From Buddleja alternifolia (lineage: Eukaryota; Streptophyta; Magnoliopsida; Lamiales; Scrophulariaceae), in contig CM033397.1 in NCBI GenBank assembly GCA_019426215.1, positions 29,700,480 through 29,764,479 of the forward strand: a stretch of 64,000 nt of DNA, given 5' to 3'. Numbering within the stretch: position 1 is the stretch's first letter; the number at the start of each line of letters is the position of its first letter. Below the pieces are notes generated by a model, which did no database searches, was not told where the DNA came from, and was given only the letters and a program-made list of their open reading frames with translations. Shown here piece after piece: positions 10,808 through 22,019 of this stretch. The position numbers and the translations under genes were made by a program.

Positions 10808-13800
10808 TTAAGATTTAAGAAAATACAAGGAACTAGCTAATATATCTAAAGCAGAATCGAAGGTGTCTCTCTCGAGCAGAGCAGGTTTAACTACTTCTTC
10901 GAGTTTGTGAGTTAACTCTGCTATTTGATCATTCAAAGCTGACAGGTTATCTTCAACTTGATCAACCGAATGAGCCAAACGATCCCGCTCAAGTTGGAGG
11001 TCGGCAATCTGGGAATCAAGAGCAGCAATTCGAGCTAAACAGTTAGCTCGAGAATCCTCTAGCACAGTAATCTGACTATGAAGCTGGCCCATTCGTTGAG
11101 AGTGGCTGGAAGAAGCTTCTTCCTCGAAAGGGTTGATGCCTTGATCTATGAAAGAATGAAGATTAGCTAGGCTACTCTCGAAAGTTTCACGTGCTGTTTA
11201 GAACATTGGTAGCCATATTTCGGCCATCTTCGAGGCTGCTTCATTGAGGAGAAAATGAAGTTCTTTCAGCAAATTGAGGTCATTGAGCCTATGCCTTATA
11301 TCATGGAGAGCTTCATTTAGAGCAACTCGGGAAAACATGACGGGTGTTGTATTGCCTAAAAAGTGAAATTCTGAAATTAAAACACAAGGCATTTAAAGTT
11401 AGCGAAAAACCATACATGTAGTAAAACAGGCACGTACCTTCATACGGGGTAGCGAGGGCCATGGTAGAACTCGAAGGGCCAGGGTCCAGGACCGGCCCGA
11501 AAAGATTAGTCGAATGAGGGATATCCTCAATTTCTTCTATTCGAACTGAGGAGGAAATAAGAGAAGGGTCAAGAGCAGGCCGAACTTGGGGCCCCAGGAT
11601 GAAATTCGGGCCAATATTGTGAAAAATGGATGAGTCCACAATGATAGTGGATACTCTTGCCGCAGTGACGAAAGAAAACCGCACTGAAGATGGCCAGCTA
11701 GGTATTCCAAAATTTTCGAGCAAAGAGGGGCCTGAAAGGGGTTGTTCACGAATATATACATATAAAACATGGAAATCCTCCTAAAAGTATAGTCATACAA
11801 ATGATGCAAAAAACTTACTGATAAAGAGAATCTCGAAAGATCAGGTGCAGTGCCGACAATAATTTCTGAAACATTATCTACTCGAACTTCCTTGAATGGG
11901 AGAAAAAGACGAAAGACCAGGAGTAACTACAGCAAAGATATACCAATCTCTATATTACACAGAGATCTCGAAGTGATTATCCTAAAAGGACGATAAAAAT
12001 AAAGGGATACCTGCGAGGTTGCTCGTGGCAAGGTCTTCTTCCATCAAAATCGGCCGAGTCTCAAGTTCAGGCAAAGTCTCCTTAGGGATGGTCTCTAGAT
12101 CATTCACGGTATCAGCTTCGGTGGCTGATGTTCCAATTTTGAAAGCAACGGCCCCACTTGAGGAGCCTGTATAGAGCACATAAATATGAATAAGTCTCGA
12201 GTGATAGAGCAACTCTCGAAGAAAAATTGTAATTCAATAAAATAGAAATGATCAAACACTTACTCGAGGCTCCGATAAATCCTTGCGTACGAAAGTGTTT
12301 CCTGGATCTTGGCTGAAGAGCATATTGGGCTGCATCGACTTCATCATTCTCTGCTTCAACAAGTGCTCGAGGGGGCTTTCTCGAGGAATCAAGGCCGGGG
12401 GCTCCCGGATGGTAATCGCACTTCGTTTTCAAGTAAAACGAGCAGGGATAGAAGATAACTCAGTTGGAGCAAATGAATCTCGAAGGGCTTGAGACAGTGC
12501 CACAGCTTCTCGAACTTGGGGGTCATCTCGCTCGAATCTCCACCCCAAGGTTAAATCATACGGAAGGATGTAATCATCATCCTGTAAAAAAAAAGAAAAT
12601 AAAGTTGAGTCTTAAAAAACATTTTGATTAAAGTTACACTAACATGCGAAAGTTACCTCGGTCGATAAAAGACTCAAAAGTTGAGCCATATTCACCGTGC
12701 CAGCACACAGCCTAGTAATGTCTGTGATTTGCTTGCGGATAATCTGTCTTGAATAACTACGTCTCAAGACTTTATTCCAGAAATCCACGAAACATCTCTC
12801 GACTCGGAGAATTCTGCAAAAAATAGGAATAAAGCAAGGGGGAATCTGGCGGGAAGCTTGGTTCCGGATAAAAGCTTCGGCTTTGGCCCTTTGATGGTTC
12901 GCAATATGAAATTGCCTACTCGACCAAGGGCGGTTCATGGTACCCAAAAATGGCAAAGAGAAGCACTGGTTTATGCCAAATTATCGCGAACAGAGCTACA
13001 AAATAAAGACGAGGATAAGTCAACGAAACTCGAAACAAGACACACTCGAAATACAATGTGTTCGAAACAAGGCACATTCGAAATGCTACATGCTCGAAAT
13101 GAGGCACATTCGAAATGATTATGCGCTCGAAAAGCATCACATGCTCGAAAATATAACTATTCGAAGTCTATAAGCTCAAAGTTTATCATACTCAAAAGAA
13201 ACAAATCTACACACTTAAAACATGCTAGAATTACCTGTGGATTGTAAACTTAGACTCCGGGGATATTGTCAGCAAATAGAAGGTCTCGAGATGATAGAAT
13301 AGACCTCCAGTATGGGTGGTCATTTATGGAGGAGTCAAACGAATTAATTACTCGCATCCAGTTGGGTAAAGCAGTATGAGACCAATGAGTTCGTGCTTGA
13401 TCATGCCTTGTTTCAAAAAAGGGACACCAGGTGGAAACATAGAGCGGATTATAAATAGCGCCCAAGACCACGAGGTGCGATTTCTTCTCGAGGGGAATCA
13501 ACAGATTTATACTAGCTTTCCCGTAACAAACCCAATTCGAAACAGGCTCGAATCGAAAATTGGAGGACTTTTTCGTGGACCGTCGTTCCTCATTTCAAAT
13601 CGAGGCTTCGAGGGATTGGATAGTCCTAATATTTAATAATTCGGGGTAATATAGAAAGGACCAACATGTCAATAACCACAGGGAACCAGCCAGTTTATGA
13701 GCATTCAAAGGATCACTATGCAAGTTAAACATCATACGATAGAAATGAGCCAACACTAGTGGAGCCAACTCGATGGGTCCCACGATAAACAGCAATGTTG

Positions 13801-14800
13801 GCAGACAGAGTAAGAAAAGTTTTATTCACGACACAACCGGCGTTCATAAATAGCCGGGAAAAGATAAAATTTTAAAACAAAACCTCTTCGAAGGGAGTAG
13901 GCGGGTCATCGCAACTGATAAAGAATTTGACCAAAGCAGTGTAAGCAATATTCGCACCTTTATTTTTGCCATGATGCTTTAACCAAGTTTCGGTGGATAA
14001 TAAGAGAGCTCGAGCATTAGGTAACGGCTCACCAGTAGGAAGGGGTACACCCGTCAGAGAAAGACCAGTAATCAGAGAGACATTTTCCAACGTGATTATC
14101 TAAAAATCCCGAGGCAATAAAAAGCAATTGTACGAAGGGTGCCAGGAATACGCAAGAGCATCTGTTGTTACCTGCTCAAAGGGAAGAACTGGATAACAGG
14201 CTATTCGAATAAGCCCTTGAAGCCGATTGCCTTCCCATTTGCTATGAAGATGATGCAACCTTTCGAACCAAGGGTATGCATCAATGACCCCAATCCAACC
14301 ATTGATGGGTTTGGTTCTGCTCGTCCAACCATATTTATTTTCCACCCTAGACTAAAAACGAGGAGCATCACCCTCCAAGGCAGGCCAAGTACCCAATAAA
14401 TCGGGATTACTAGCCTCATAGGGTTCGAATGCCTCGGATCAAAATCGAGGCCCGAGACAGACGTGATTGATCGATTAACTACGGTGATCAAGAACCCATG
14501 GAGGAATTATGTGGGTAGAACCAAGAGGGGATATTTTGGTATCACAATAATAGGTTTCGAAATTCTTGATAACCTGGAACAAATCTTGGGCATCTTCACA
14601 ATCCAAGATACTCGCTCGAGCAACTAGATGAGAAAGATCGTGAGAGTTTTCCATTGAAGACCAGACGAAGATGATGATAAATCTCGAGAATGAGGGGTGT
14701 TTGAGGACAGGAGAAGGAAGCGAAGTCTTCGAAAGGAAGATGGGTCGCTCGAAGAATAGGAGAGAGAAAGAAAGTGATGAATAGTACGGCTAAGAAGAAG
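10808..14800 (-). pseudogene. Antisense plant-mobile-domain-like gene in the 3' region of the gypsy element
   Basis: Several minus-strand frames read in order. 14491-14100 has Trp-rich pieces such as 'DAYPWFERLHHLH'. 14090-13872 begins 'ENVSLITGLSLTGVPL', which resembles the plant mobile (aminotransferase-like) domain signature. 11723-11313 is an acidic/Ser-rich linker, and 11092-10808 is a Leu-heptad coiled coil. Tat-lineage gypsy elements are known to carry extra, often antisense, ORFs between integrase and 3' LTR, and this position fits. Intron borders cannot be fixed by eye and frames are broken in places, so I treat it as decayed. Confidence 0.5.
12985..13170. repeat. Degenerate (C/T)TCGAAA-spaced repeat
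   Basis: The motif TCGAAA recurs about every 15-20 bases, embedded in GCACA/GACACA contexts. It lies inside the antisense-gene region. 'CTCGA' is also common over the whole 10.9-15.1 kb stretch. Origin unknown; it may be an expanded intron. Confidence 0.5.
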
Positions 14801-15119
14801 TGATGATTATTTATAGGGTTCAAGTGTCCAATCATGAAAAGACGCTTCTGTCACTTAATAGGGAAGACGAAGAACTTCAGGCGTTTTCTACTAGCCAAAA
14901 AATATGAAAAGTCTCTTGTAAAGGGACATGTTATTAAGGGACTTGAATGTCTAATAAAGACACACCTGCTAATCCCTAAGGGATACAAAAAGTCTCAGGA
15001 GTCTTTTAACAGAAAACACGACCTTCCATACCCTCTGGAATATAAAACGATGGTTAACCAGGAGACGTGTATCTTAATATACATGAACTCGAAACGTTCA
15101 CGTATATTAAGGGGGCATT

Positions 15120-16002
15120 TGTTTACACTAAAAATGAAAATGGGTTTTATGAATTAAAAAACTCAAGTGGCCCAACACTGGTCAATGGGCCCAGAAATAC
15201 AAGATTAAGCCCATTATAACAATAACAATGCATAGAATGATTTAAAATGGAATGGGCCCAATGAGAGTCTAAATTGGGCAGGATAACAAGGCGGGATCAA
15301 AGATGTCAATTCCAAGGCAGGATCAGAGATTCGGGAATTCCATAAGAAAAGTAACCCACCAAGACGAAAGAATTTTGAAAAAGAAGTTAGAGGCAATTCC
15401 CGACGGTTGAGAACGTGGGATCACGAATTGGAGATAAAAACGAAAGAGGAAAGAGAAAGAAGAAAAGGAGAATCATCAACAACTTATTTACTCTTTTCTT
15501 AGGAGTAGGCGTAATTAGGAGTAGTCTATAGCATAGATTAGCAGTAGTTGTAAGTAGTAATAGTTTATTGAGAATCGCTGGATCCGGCCTTCAGGGTTTG
15601 TACTGGCATTCGATCAATTGTAATCTTCCTGAATTGAAGACTTTCATGGAGGTATAAATTATCTTTTTTCAGATTTAGTATTTGATAGGTGATTTGTATC
15701 TTGACTTAAGTTTTCCGTTCATTACGATCGTATTCAAAAGAAAAGATTCTCACGTAGGTATAAGATTATCTTTTGTCAGATTTAAATATCTGAGAGATAA
15801 TTTTTATCTGGACTTGAATCTTATCTTTCATCTTATTATTGCATTCGAAGACAATAAATAACTTCTAAATTAAGGCTTGAACCATCGAAATAGTGTGTCG
15901 AACGCAGGGGTTGAAAGACAATCTCAAGATATAGATTATGGCGGGGCTCGAAACACGAGATTGGATCCACCCTAGTCTAGTTTGTTTTTTTTAAACGAAA
16001 CA
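15120..16002 (+). repeat. Probable 3' LTR of the outer Ty3/gypsy element
   Basis: A purine-rich tract 'TTAAGGGGGCA' (15107-15117) precedes TGTTTACACT. The candidate end is AAACGAAACA at 16002. Two diverged copies of a 'GTATAA(A)TTATCTTTT(T/G)TCAGATTTA' segment (about 15650 and 15760) lie inside. The second LTR is outside the window, so the boundaries rest on the tract and the TG/CA ends only. Confidence 0.45.
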
Positions 16003-17218
16003 CTATTTGCAGCATCTTTTATTTTCTTTGCCTGCTTGGTTGACAGATTTAATTTTCAAGAAGCGGCGGCCGAAGAAAAGGCGACGGTGACGTCTAAAAT
16101 ACAAAAAAATATAAAGAGCGCCGGTGTCCAAGATAGATGGCGACGGAGGCCAAAACACAGAAAATCAAAAAAGACAGGCGGCGACGGTGACCTTTAGCTG
16201 ATGGCGGTGGCTTAAAAAGGGAAAGGATAAAGAGCAGGTGGCTAAATCCAAACAAAGTTACGAAAGATTCACAATACTGAAAAAAGAACCAAAAGAAAAA
16301 AAAATATAGGGAGCCGGATGGGGACGGTGATGGTAGAGACTAGTAGAAGCGAGAGATCATGAGGATTGGAAAAAAAAACCCTTTAGCCCTATACCATGTT
16401 GGAATAGAGAAAACTCCATAGGGAACTTGTATTGCTATGTAACATATATATATTTACATATATTTGGTAAACAAGTAAACCCTAAGCTATAAATAGGGAA
16501 AGATAAATATAAGGAAATATAACCTAAGCTATAAAGATAAATACAAGAAAATATAAGATAAGAAAATAGCATATGCTAATCTAGAAGATATATTCTAACA
16601 CTCCCCCGCGGTCGAAACGGGAGATTTCCAATGTTGAGACTGGAAAAAAAATTCTTGAAGAGTAGAGACAACAACGTTTGAACGTTGGAATCGCGATGTT
16701 CGGACGTCTCGAGCAGGAAAAAAAAGGAAGTATTCATCCGTGCAACAATGTTCAAACGTGGTGTGTTAAACGTTCGAGCATCTAGGGCCTAGAGAAGCAG
16801 CGATGGCTGCAGCGGGGACAAGTCCTTGTGTGTTAAAGGTGACAATGGTGACATAATAAAAAAACAGGCGGTGGCTCCAAGTCCTCGTTTTCCAAGGGTG
16901 AGCCACAGCAGCATAAAATAAAAAGAAAAAAGATTAACTAAACTAGATAAGGGGCATCGGACGGGAACGGGGATGGCAACTTGAGGACGGCATAAGCAAG
17001 AGATCGAGATACTGTGGCTCTAATACCATGTTATAGAGAAAACCACTTAGGGAATTTGTATAAATGGGTAACATATATATAGTTACAAGAAAGAGAATAC
17101 AAGGAAACCCTAAACTATACAGAAGGTAAAAGATAAACAGGATAATAAGAATACTAGTCTAACTAGGAAAGCAATAATAATACTAATCTAACAAGGAAAG
17201 AAATAATAATATCCAACA
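16003..17218 (-). mobile_element. TRIM-type miniature LTR retrotransposons in tandem
   Basis: Two short LTRs, 16397-16600 (204 bases, TGTTGG...CTAACA) and 17029-17218 (190 bases, TGTTAT...CCAACA), flank a 428-base non-coding interior. Read on the minus strand, the interior starts with TGGTATTAGAGCCA (17028-17015), an initiator-Met tRNA primer site, and ends in a polypurine tract (16612-16601). A second interior-like segment (about 16060-16396) follows the left LTR, with a decayed primer site at 16396-16386 and the same 'GGGGACGG...GAGATC' composition, so the array had at least two units. No coding capacity. Confidence 0.75.
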
Positions 17219-17280
17219 CTCTTGTTATTTGGAGAAAGTATGTGGAGGCGTTTTTCACTTGACTTTTTAGTTTATTCTGA

Positions 17281-17869
17281 GGGGTGTAAATGAGCCGAGC
17301 CTGACGATTTTGCCAAGCTCGAGCTCGAGGTGTTTTGAGCTCGTCGGCTGGAAAAACACCTCGAGCTCGAGTCAAGCCTGGGCTCACGAGAATGAGCCTT
17401 CTTCATCCCAGGCTTGAAAATTTCTGGAATTCACTTGCAAGGTAGCAAACAGAGGAAAATGAAAAAATTCGCATATTTATATCACAATCAAACTCATTAC
17501 ATACATGGGTAGTCAAAAAAATTAAAAAGAAAAAAACAAATAACAGTAAGAAGGCAGTGTTGGTAGCTTCACGGCGGCAGTGACATACGATGCGAGCTCA
17601 GGCGGTGCGAGTTTTGGGTGGAGAGGTGGGTGGTGGGGGTAGGGTTCAAATTTTGAAGATTTTTTTTGGCCCTAATGTTCAATTTTCACGCTGGGACTTA
17701 TGCGAGGAAAGTGAAAAGCATTGTAATATTCAATTGTTGAATTATTTAAAATATTTTTGTCATTTTTACTATTAATTAATAATATAATATATAATACATT
17801 AAAATAGAAAAGCTCGCAAGCCTCGAGTTCGAACTTGATTCGAGCCGGTTCGACTTGAGTTACACCTCT
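17281..17869. mobile_element. hAT-type MITE
   Basis: The termini are GGGGTGTAAATGAGCC on the left and the reverse complement of AGAGGTGTAACTCAAG on the right, followed inward by matching GAGCTCGAG-rich arms. They are flanked by TATTCTGA and AATTCTGA, an 8-base duplication with one mismatch. 'GGGGTGTAAA' ends with 8-base duplications are typical of hAT elements. The interior has no transposase. Confidence 0.65.
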
Positions 17870-17877
17870 AATTCTGA

Positions 17878-19942
17878 TTTGGTTTCATTCGGTTGACTGG
17901 GACTAATAACTTCCCTAAAACAAGAAGAGTATCACGAGTTCGTAGTCAATGCTACCTCTTACATTTGAAAGGTGTGTTGATTCCTCAATTTTTACTTCCG
18001 GTAGAACTGAAGTCCCGATTGGATAGTATATCCATCCGATTTTCTTGTTTTTCAGAGGAAATGCAGGAATTACATATATTTTTAGTGAGTAGAGAAACGG
18101 CTAAAGATGTAATTGGTTGAGTTATTTTTATAGGAAAAGTATAATGATTAGGTATTGTGTCGCGTGAAAAACAGACTAGAATGAGGAGGGATTTCGAGTA
18201 AACGGTCTCCGCCTCGTGATAACCTTAACTTAGGATTATCTACCGACCCCTGCCCAAATAGGCTAATGGTGGTCCAACGCCTTTTTATTTACTTACTTTA
18301 CGGTATATGCGGCAAATATGATCGTAATACGTAAACAACCAAAATACATTAAATTGAGAAAAATGAGCACACCTCCATCGATTCTTGATTCGAAGTACAA
18401 GCTATGGATTCAGCCTCTCACTACGTCTATTACTATGCTACCAGATTACTCTATACTAAAAATTATAAGTGATTGAACAGAATCTAAATTCTAAGCTAAA
18501 AGAGAAACTACGAAAAACTGAACTACACTGCGTAAACTGCTTTAATGAAAAATCTGAAAAGATAAGTTTTTTCTCTGAGATGATGTCTGTTTTCTTCCTT
18601 CTTCTTCTCACCTTTTATATTCGCGGACGCCCCACGTTCCCCATTTTAGCTAACCGTCCTCAACTCCCTGTTTCAAAATCTCAGAGTTTGGCGCGTCCAT
18701 TTCTCTTTTGGATAAACTTCCTCGTTAAATGTGCCTCATTTTCTTGCCTCTTTATATTCGCTCAAGTGGCCCATATCATTTCGTTTCCCTACTTGGGCCT
18801 ATCCCCATTCAGTCTCTTTTTCATGGTATTTTTCGAATGGTCCACTTGTCATTTATTATTTATTATAAACAGGTATGCTTTTTATTTGTAAGATAAGTAA
18901 TTTTTTTATGAGAAATTAGTATGAATGATCATTTTTTAATTTATAAAGAAATTTAGATATATTTAAGTTAAATTAATTGATTAAACCATTTAAGAACAGG
19001 CAAAGTGAATCTTATTTCGCACATTGTATCATTTCAAAACGAAAAATGTGATTATTAATAATAATATTCATGTTGAGATATTGGCAAATAAATATCTTTT
19101 AATTGTTTGATGAATTGTCTAATCATGAATAGTAAAAATTCTTATTTTTTTGTTTTGATAGAAATACCAATCAAATCCACTTTTCAACAAAATTTGAGAA
19201 CTATTTTAGAAAATATTTACTGTAGCATATTGTTTTTTCCATATTTTTAGAAGGTGACAAATAAATACATTTTTTATGGAAAAAATTTCATAAAAATTAG
19301 AAAACAGGATAACATGTCATCCCAGCCGAATTTTATGTTCCTCGTGTTAAGCATCTTTTAACTTTTGATCTCAATATCTCGGAGCATTATTGCAATGTTA
19401 ATCCTTTTGTCAAATAATGTTGCCTTTATACTCTGTTACAAACTAACGTAATGATTAATAGAAAAAGCAATTTATCCCTTATGCCACATATTTAGTGCCA
19501 AATCCCTTAAGGAAAGAATAGTGGTTGAGTAGATAGTAGAGACTATTAGAAACGTGGGTTAAGTTTTGTGGTCGGTTTTCAAGTGAAAAAATTAATGAGT
19601 TTGTGAACCCGAATTATGAAGCAAATGAAATAGACAAGAAAAGAATCACATTGATGAGTGATGACGAAAGAGTGGTGCCACGACGCTATATGCGGCGCGA
19701 GAAGTCTAGAAAGCTTTTGAATCGGTGAGAATTCATCTTGTAATAATAATTAAATCTTTCTTACTATTCAGAAAAGTCGTCTCTTTCCTTTTCTTCAACT
19801 CTCAAATCCTAATTTTTTTTTATCTTTATCTCCGGCAACAATGGTTTGGTGAGGCGGTTACTTCCATCACCATTATAGTCAACATCATCATCACCGGGTT
19901 GGGTTGAAACACCCTCCTCCAAATTATTATCCCAATCTCTAA
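17878..19942. other. Intergenic, nothing identified
   Basis: Mostly AT-rich. A less AT-rich stretch at 18150-18470, with pieces like 'TCTCCGCCTCGTGATAACC', looks like old repeat sequence I cannot assign. Frames here (for example 18469-18891) are Phe/Leu-rich and match nothing I know. Confidence 0.4.
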
Positions 19943-20271
19943 ATATTCAAGAGCTGTTCTTGTTCGTTTGTGATTCTGAATTGGAAGTGGTTCGCAATTC
20001 AGAATTTGTAATCGTTGTATCTTGGGACACTATTGTTGTTGTACAAATTTCTACCAAACTATGAACGAACTTGAATACTAACGAACAAACTGAAAACTGA
20101 AGAATGATAATCGAGGCGAGAGAACACTCTCTTTCCTTAACGCAAAATTGCCCCGCTACTGGTGGTACGAGTTTATGCAATAGCGTCCCAAGATACAACG
20201 ATTACAAATTTTGAATTGCGAACCACTTCCAATTCAAAATCACAAAAGAACAAGAACAGCTTCTTGAATAT
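19943..20271. repeat. Inverted repeat of 86-87 bases around a 156-base spacer
   Basis: The left arm 19943-20028 and right arm 20185-20271 are near-perfect reverse complements (ATATTCAAG...CTTGGGAC). The right arm lies in the presumed U5 region of the minus-strand copia LTR; the left arm lies at or just outside that LTR's presumed end. This is either a foldback structure or an inverted copy of U5 made during integration. Confidence 0.7.
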
Positions 20272-20340
20272 CTAGAGAGAAGATTTTAGAGTGTATGAAA
20301 TGCTTTTGATTTCGGTGTTAATTTCAGTCTGATGGAGGAG

Positions 20341-20350
20341 CCTATTTATA
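20341..20350 (-). promoter_or_regulatory. TATA box of the copia LTR
   Basis: On the minus strand it reads TATAAATAGG, a strong plant TATA motif, within the LTR and followed by an AT-poor presumed transcript start region. Confidence 0.5.
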
Positions 20351-20821
20351 GGCTTGAAATTCAGACAAGGCAATAAAACGAATGAATCTGCCATTGAAAA
20401 GAATCTGTAACAGCATAAATAAATCTGCCTGTTACAGATTCCTTCTAGAAGCAGGTTCAAAAAAAAAAAAAAAGTGGCCAGTTTTTTATTTAAAAAACGT
20501 TTTATCAAACCTTTCAGCAATTTCAATAGTTGGATTTTTGTTAGGGGAAATTTTTGGAGCCCAAATTAATTAAATAAATTTGGCCCAAAAAGATAATACA
20601 TTTGAGCCCACAAGCCCAAACCACACAGCCCAAGCCCAGGCCCACGACCCACGACCCACAACCCATGACCCACGGACCTCGAACCCGGACCCAGTCCCAG
20701 TCACAATCGTGGTCCGGTCCCGGCGGGCGAACGGACGGCGGCGGAGGCGCGCGCGCACACGTGTGTGGTGAACCGGACCATGGCTATATCCTTCCCCCTC
20801 ACAAAGCCCACAAAAATCTTA

Positions 20822-21178
20822 CTCCCTCCGTCCCAAAATGGATGTCCACTATTCCACTTTTGTCTGTCCTAAAATGATTGTCCCTTACTATTTATATGTG
20901 TATTTATTGTCTAATCTGACTATATTACCCTTCATTTTAATTGAGAAATGTATAATTAATCTATTTTTACTATAAAACTGCAATCGTATTTAAGGAATAT
21001 AGTTCTATACATGGATAATAGACAAAGAGTCATAAATTAAATTGAAATCATGCATGTTTTAGAAGGTAATAGTATTAATTGTCATTTGTTTTAAGGAAAG
21101 GGTATTTTAGGGAAACAATGGACTTTTGATAAATATTAAGAAAAGTCAAAGGGGACAACCTTTTTGGGACGGAGGGAG
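20822..21178. mobile_element. Stowaway/mariner-type MITE
   Basis: The termini are perfect inverted repeats starting CTCCCTCCGTCCCAAAA, the well-known Stowaway end, and the element is flanked by TA at 20820-20821 and 21179-21180. It is 357 bases, AT-rich and non-coding. It sits in the U3 of the copia LTR, so it is younger than that LTR. Confidence 0.9.
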
Positions 21179-21455
21179 TATAACTCAAAGGGTCAACCCA
21201 ATTGTATATAAACTCATTCAACTTATGGTTTATATCCTATATGGGATATCCACATTCACACCTCACTTTAACACTTAATTTCTCATTCGTTACTAGTCCG
21301 AATCGAGAAATTCGAAATGCTAAACTTATCTACTTACAGATTAGATTAATATTATCCAATAATATTACGTATCCCGAATATGGTGTTCGAATTTTGTACT
21401 TAAAAGTGGTGTTCACACACTTTTCATACACACAATATCACACACTTATCCAACA

Positions 21456-22019
21456 ATCTCCCACACGAATGAAATTAATGCAATGCATGATTCTCTATAA
21501 TTCGGTCGGAAATTTATCACATCAGAAGAGGTAGCTTTTGGCTTTGAACCTTTGTTAGTGAAATATCATCGGATTTACTAGGCTACCCAATGAACGCGAT
21601 GTCTTGAATTGGTTAGCCGTTCGTGCAAAACTAGACAATGATACTCACATGATAAACTCTCTGAGCTGTTCTTAGTTCTCACTGTTAGGTCCATTTTGGC
21701 CGTGGCACCCCATCTTGGATTCATAAATGTTTATATTTTACTCAGTGTTGAGGCGGCCTGCACCTCATACTTACATAGGTGACTTCCTAATTACGAGTAT
21801 CCTGCCATACTCCACTTCATTTTGACAGTATAGGAATCATTAAAAGTCCGGCTTAACCTTTGCTACACTTTGCAGGTTGCACTTCTTTATCCTAGGCAAT
21901 GGGTTTAGAGTTTGTTAAACTCTTAAGTGCCTTACTGAATTTTCACAACTTAGTTGTCCCATTGAATCATGATCTTGGGATCTCCAATCAACAAGGTTGG
22001 GTTTCCGCTGTGTCCATTC
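21456..22019 (-). other. Copia 3' untranslated region
   Basis: It lies between the RNase H end and the polypurine tract. No frame of note. Confidence 0.5.

Larger units (their letters stand above)
20034..21455 (-). repeat. 3' LTR of a Ty1/copia element (minus strand), carrying a mariner-type MITE
   Basis: On the minus strand a polypurine tract (GTGTGGGAGAT, 21467-21456) is followed by TGTTGGATAAGTG at 21455, the expected LTR start. A TATA box lies at 20350-20341, and a transcribed region runs to a presumed end at ...TACAACAACA near 20034. Without the 357-base MITE the LTR would be about 1.06 kb. The right edge is well supported and the left edge is tentative. Confidence 0.5.

Noticed and set aside
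20580..20877. Pro/Thr-rich frames on both strands
   Set aside because: They lie in the U3 of the copia LTR, over CCCACGACCCA repeats and the MITE edge.
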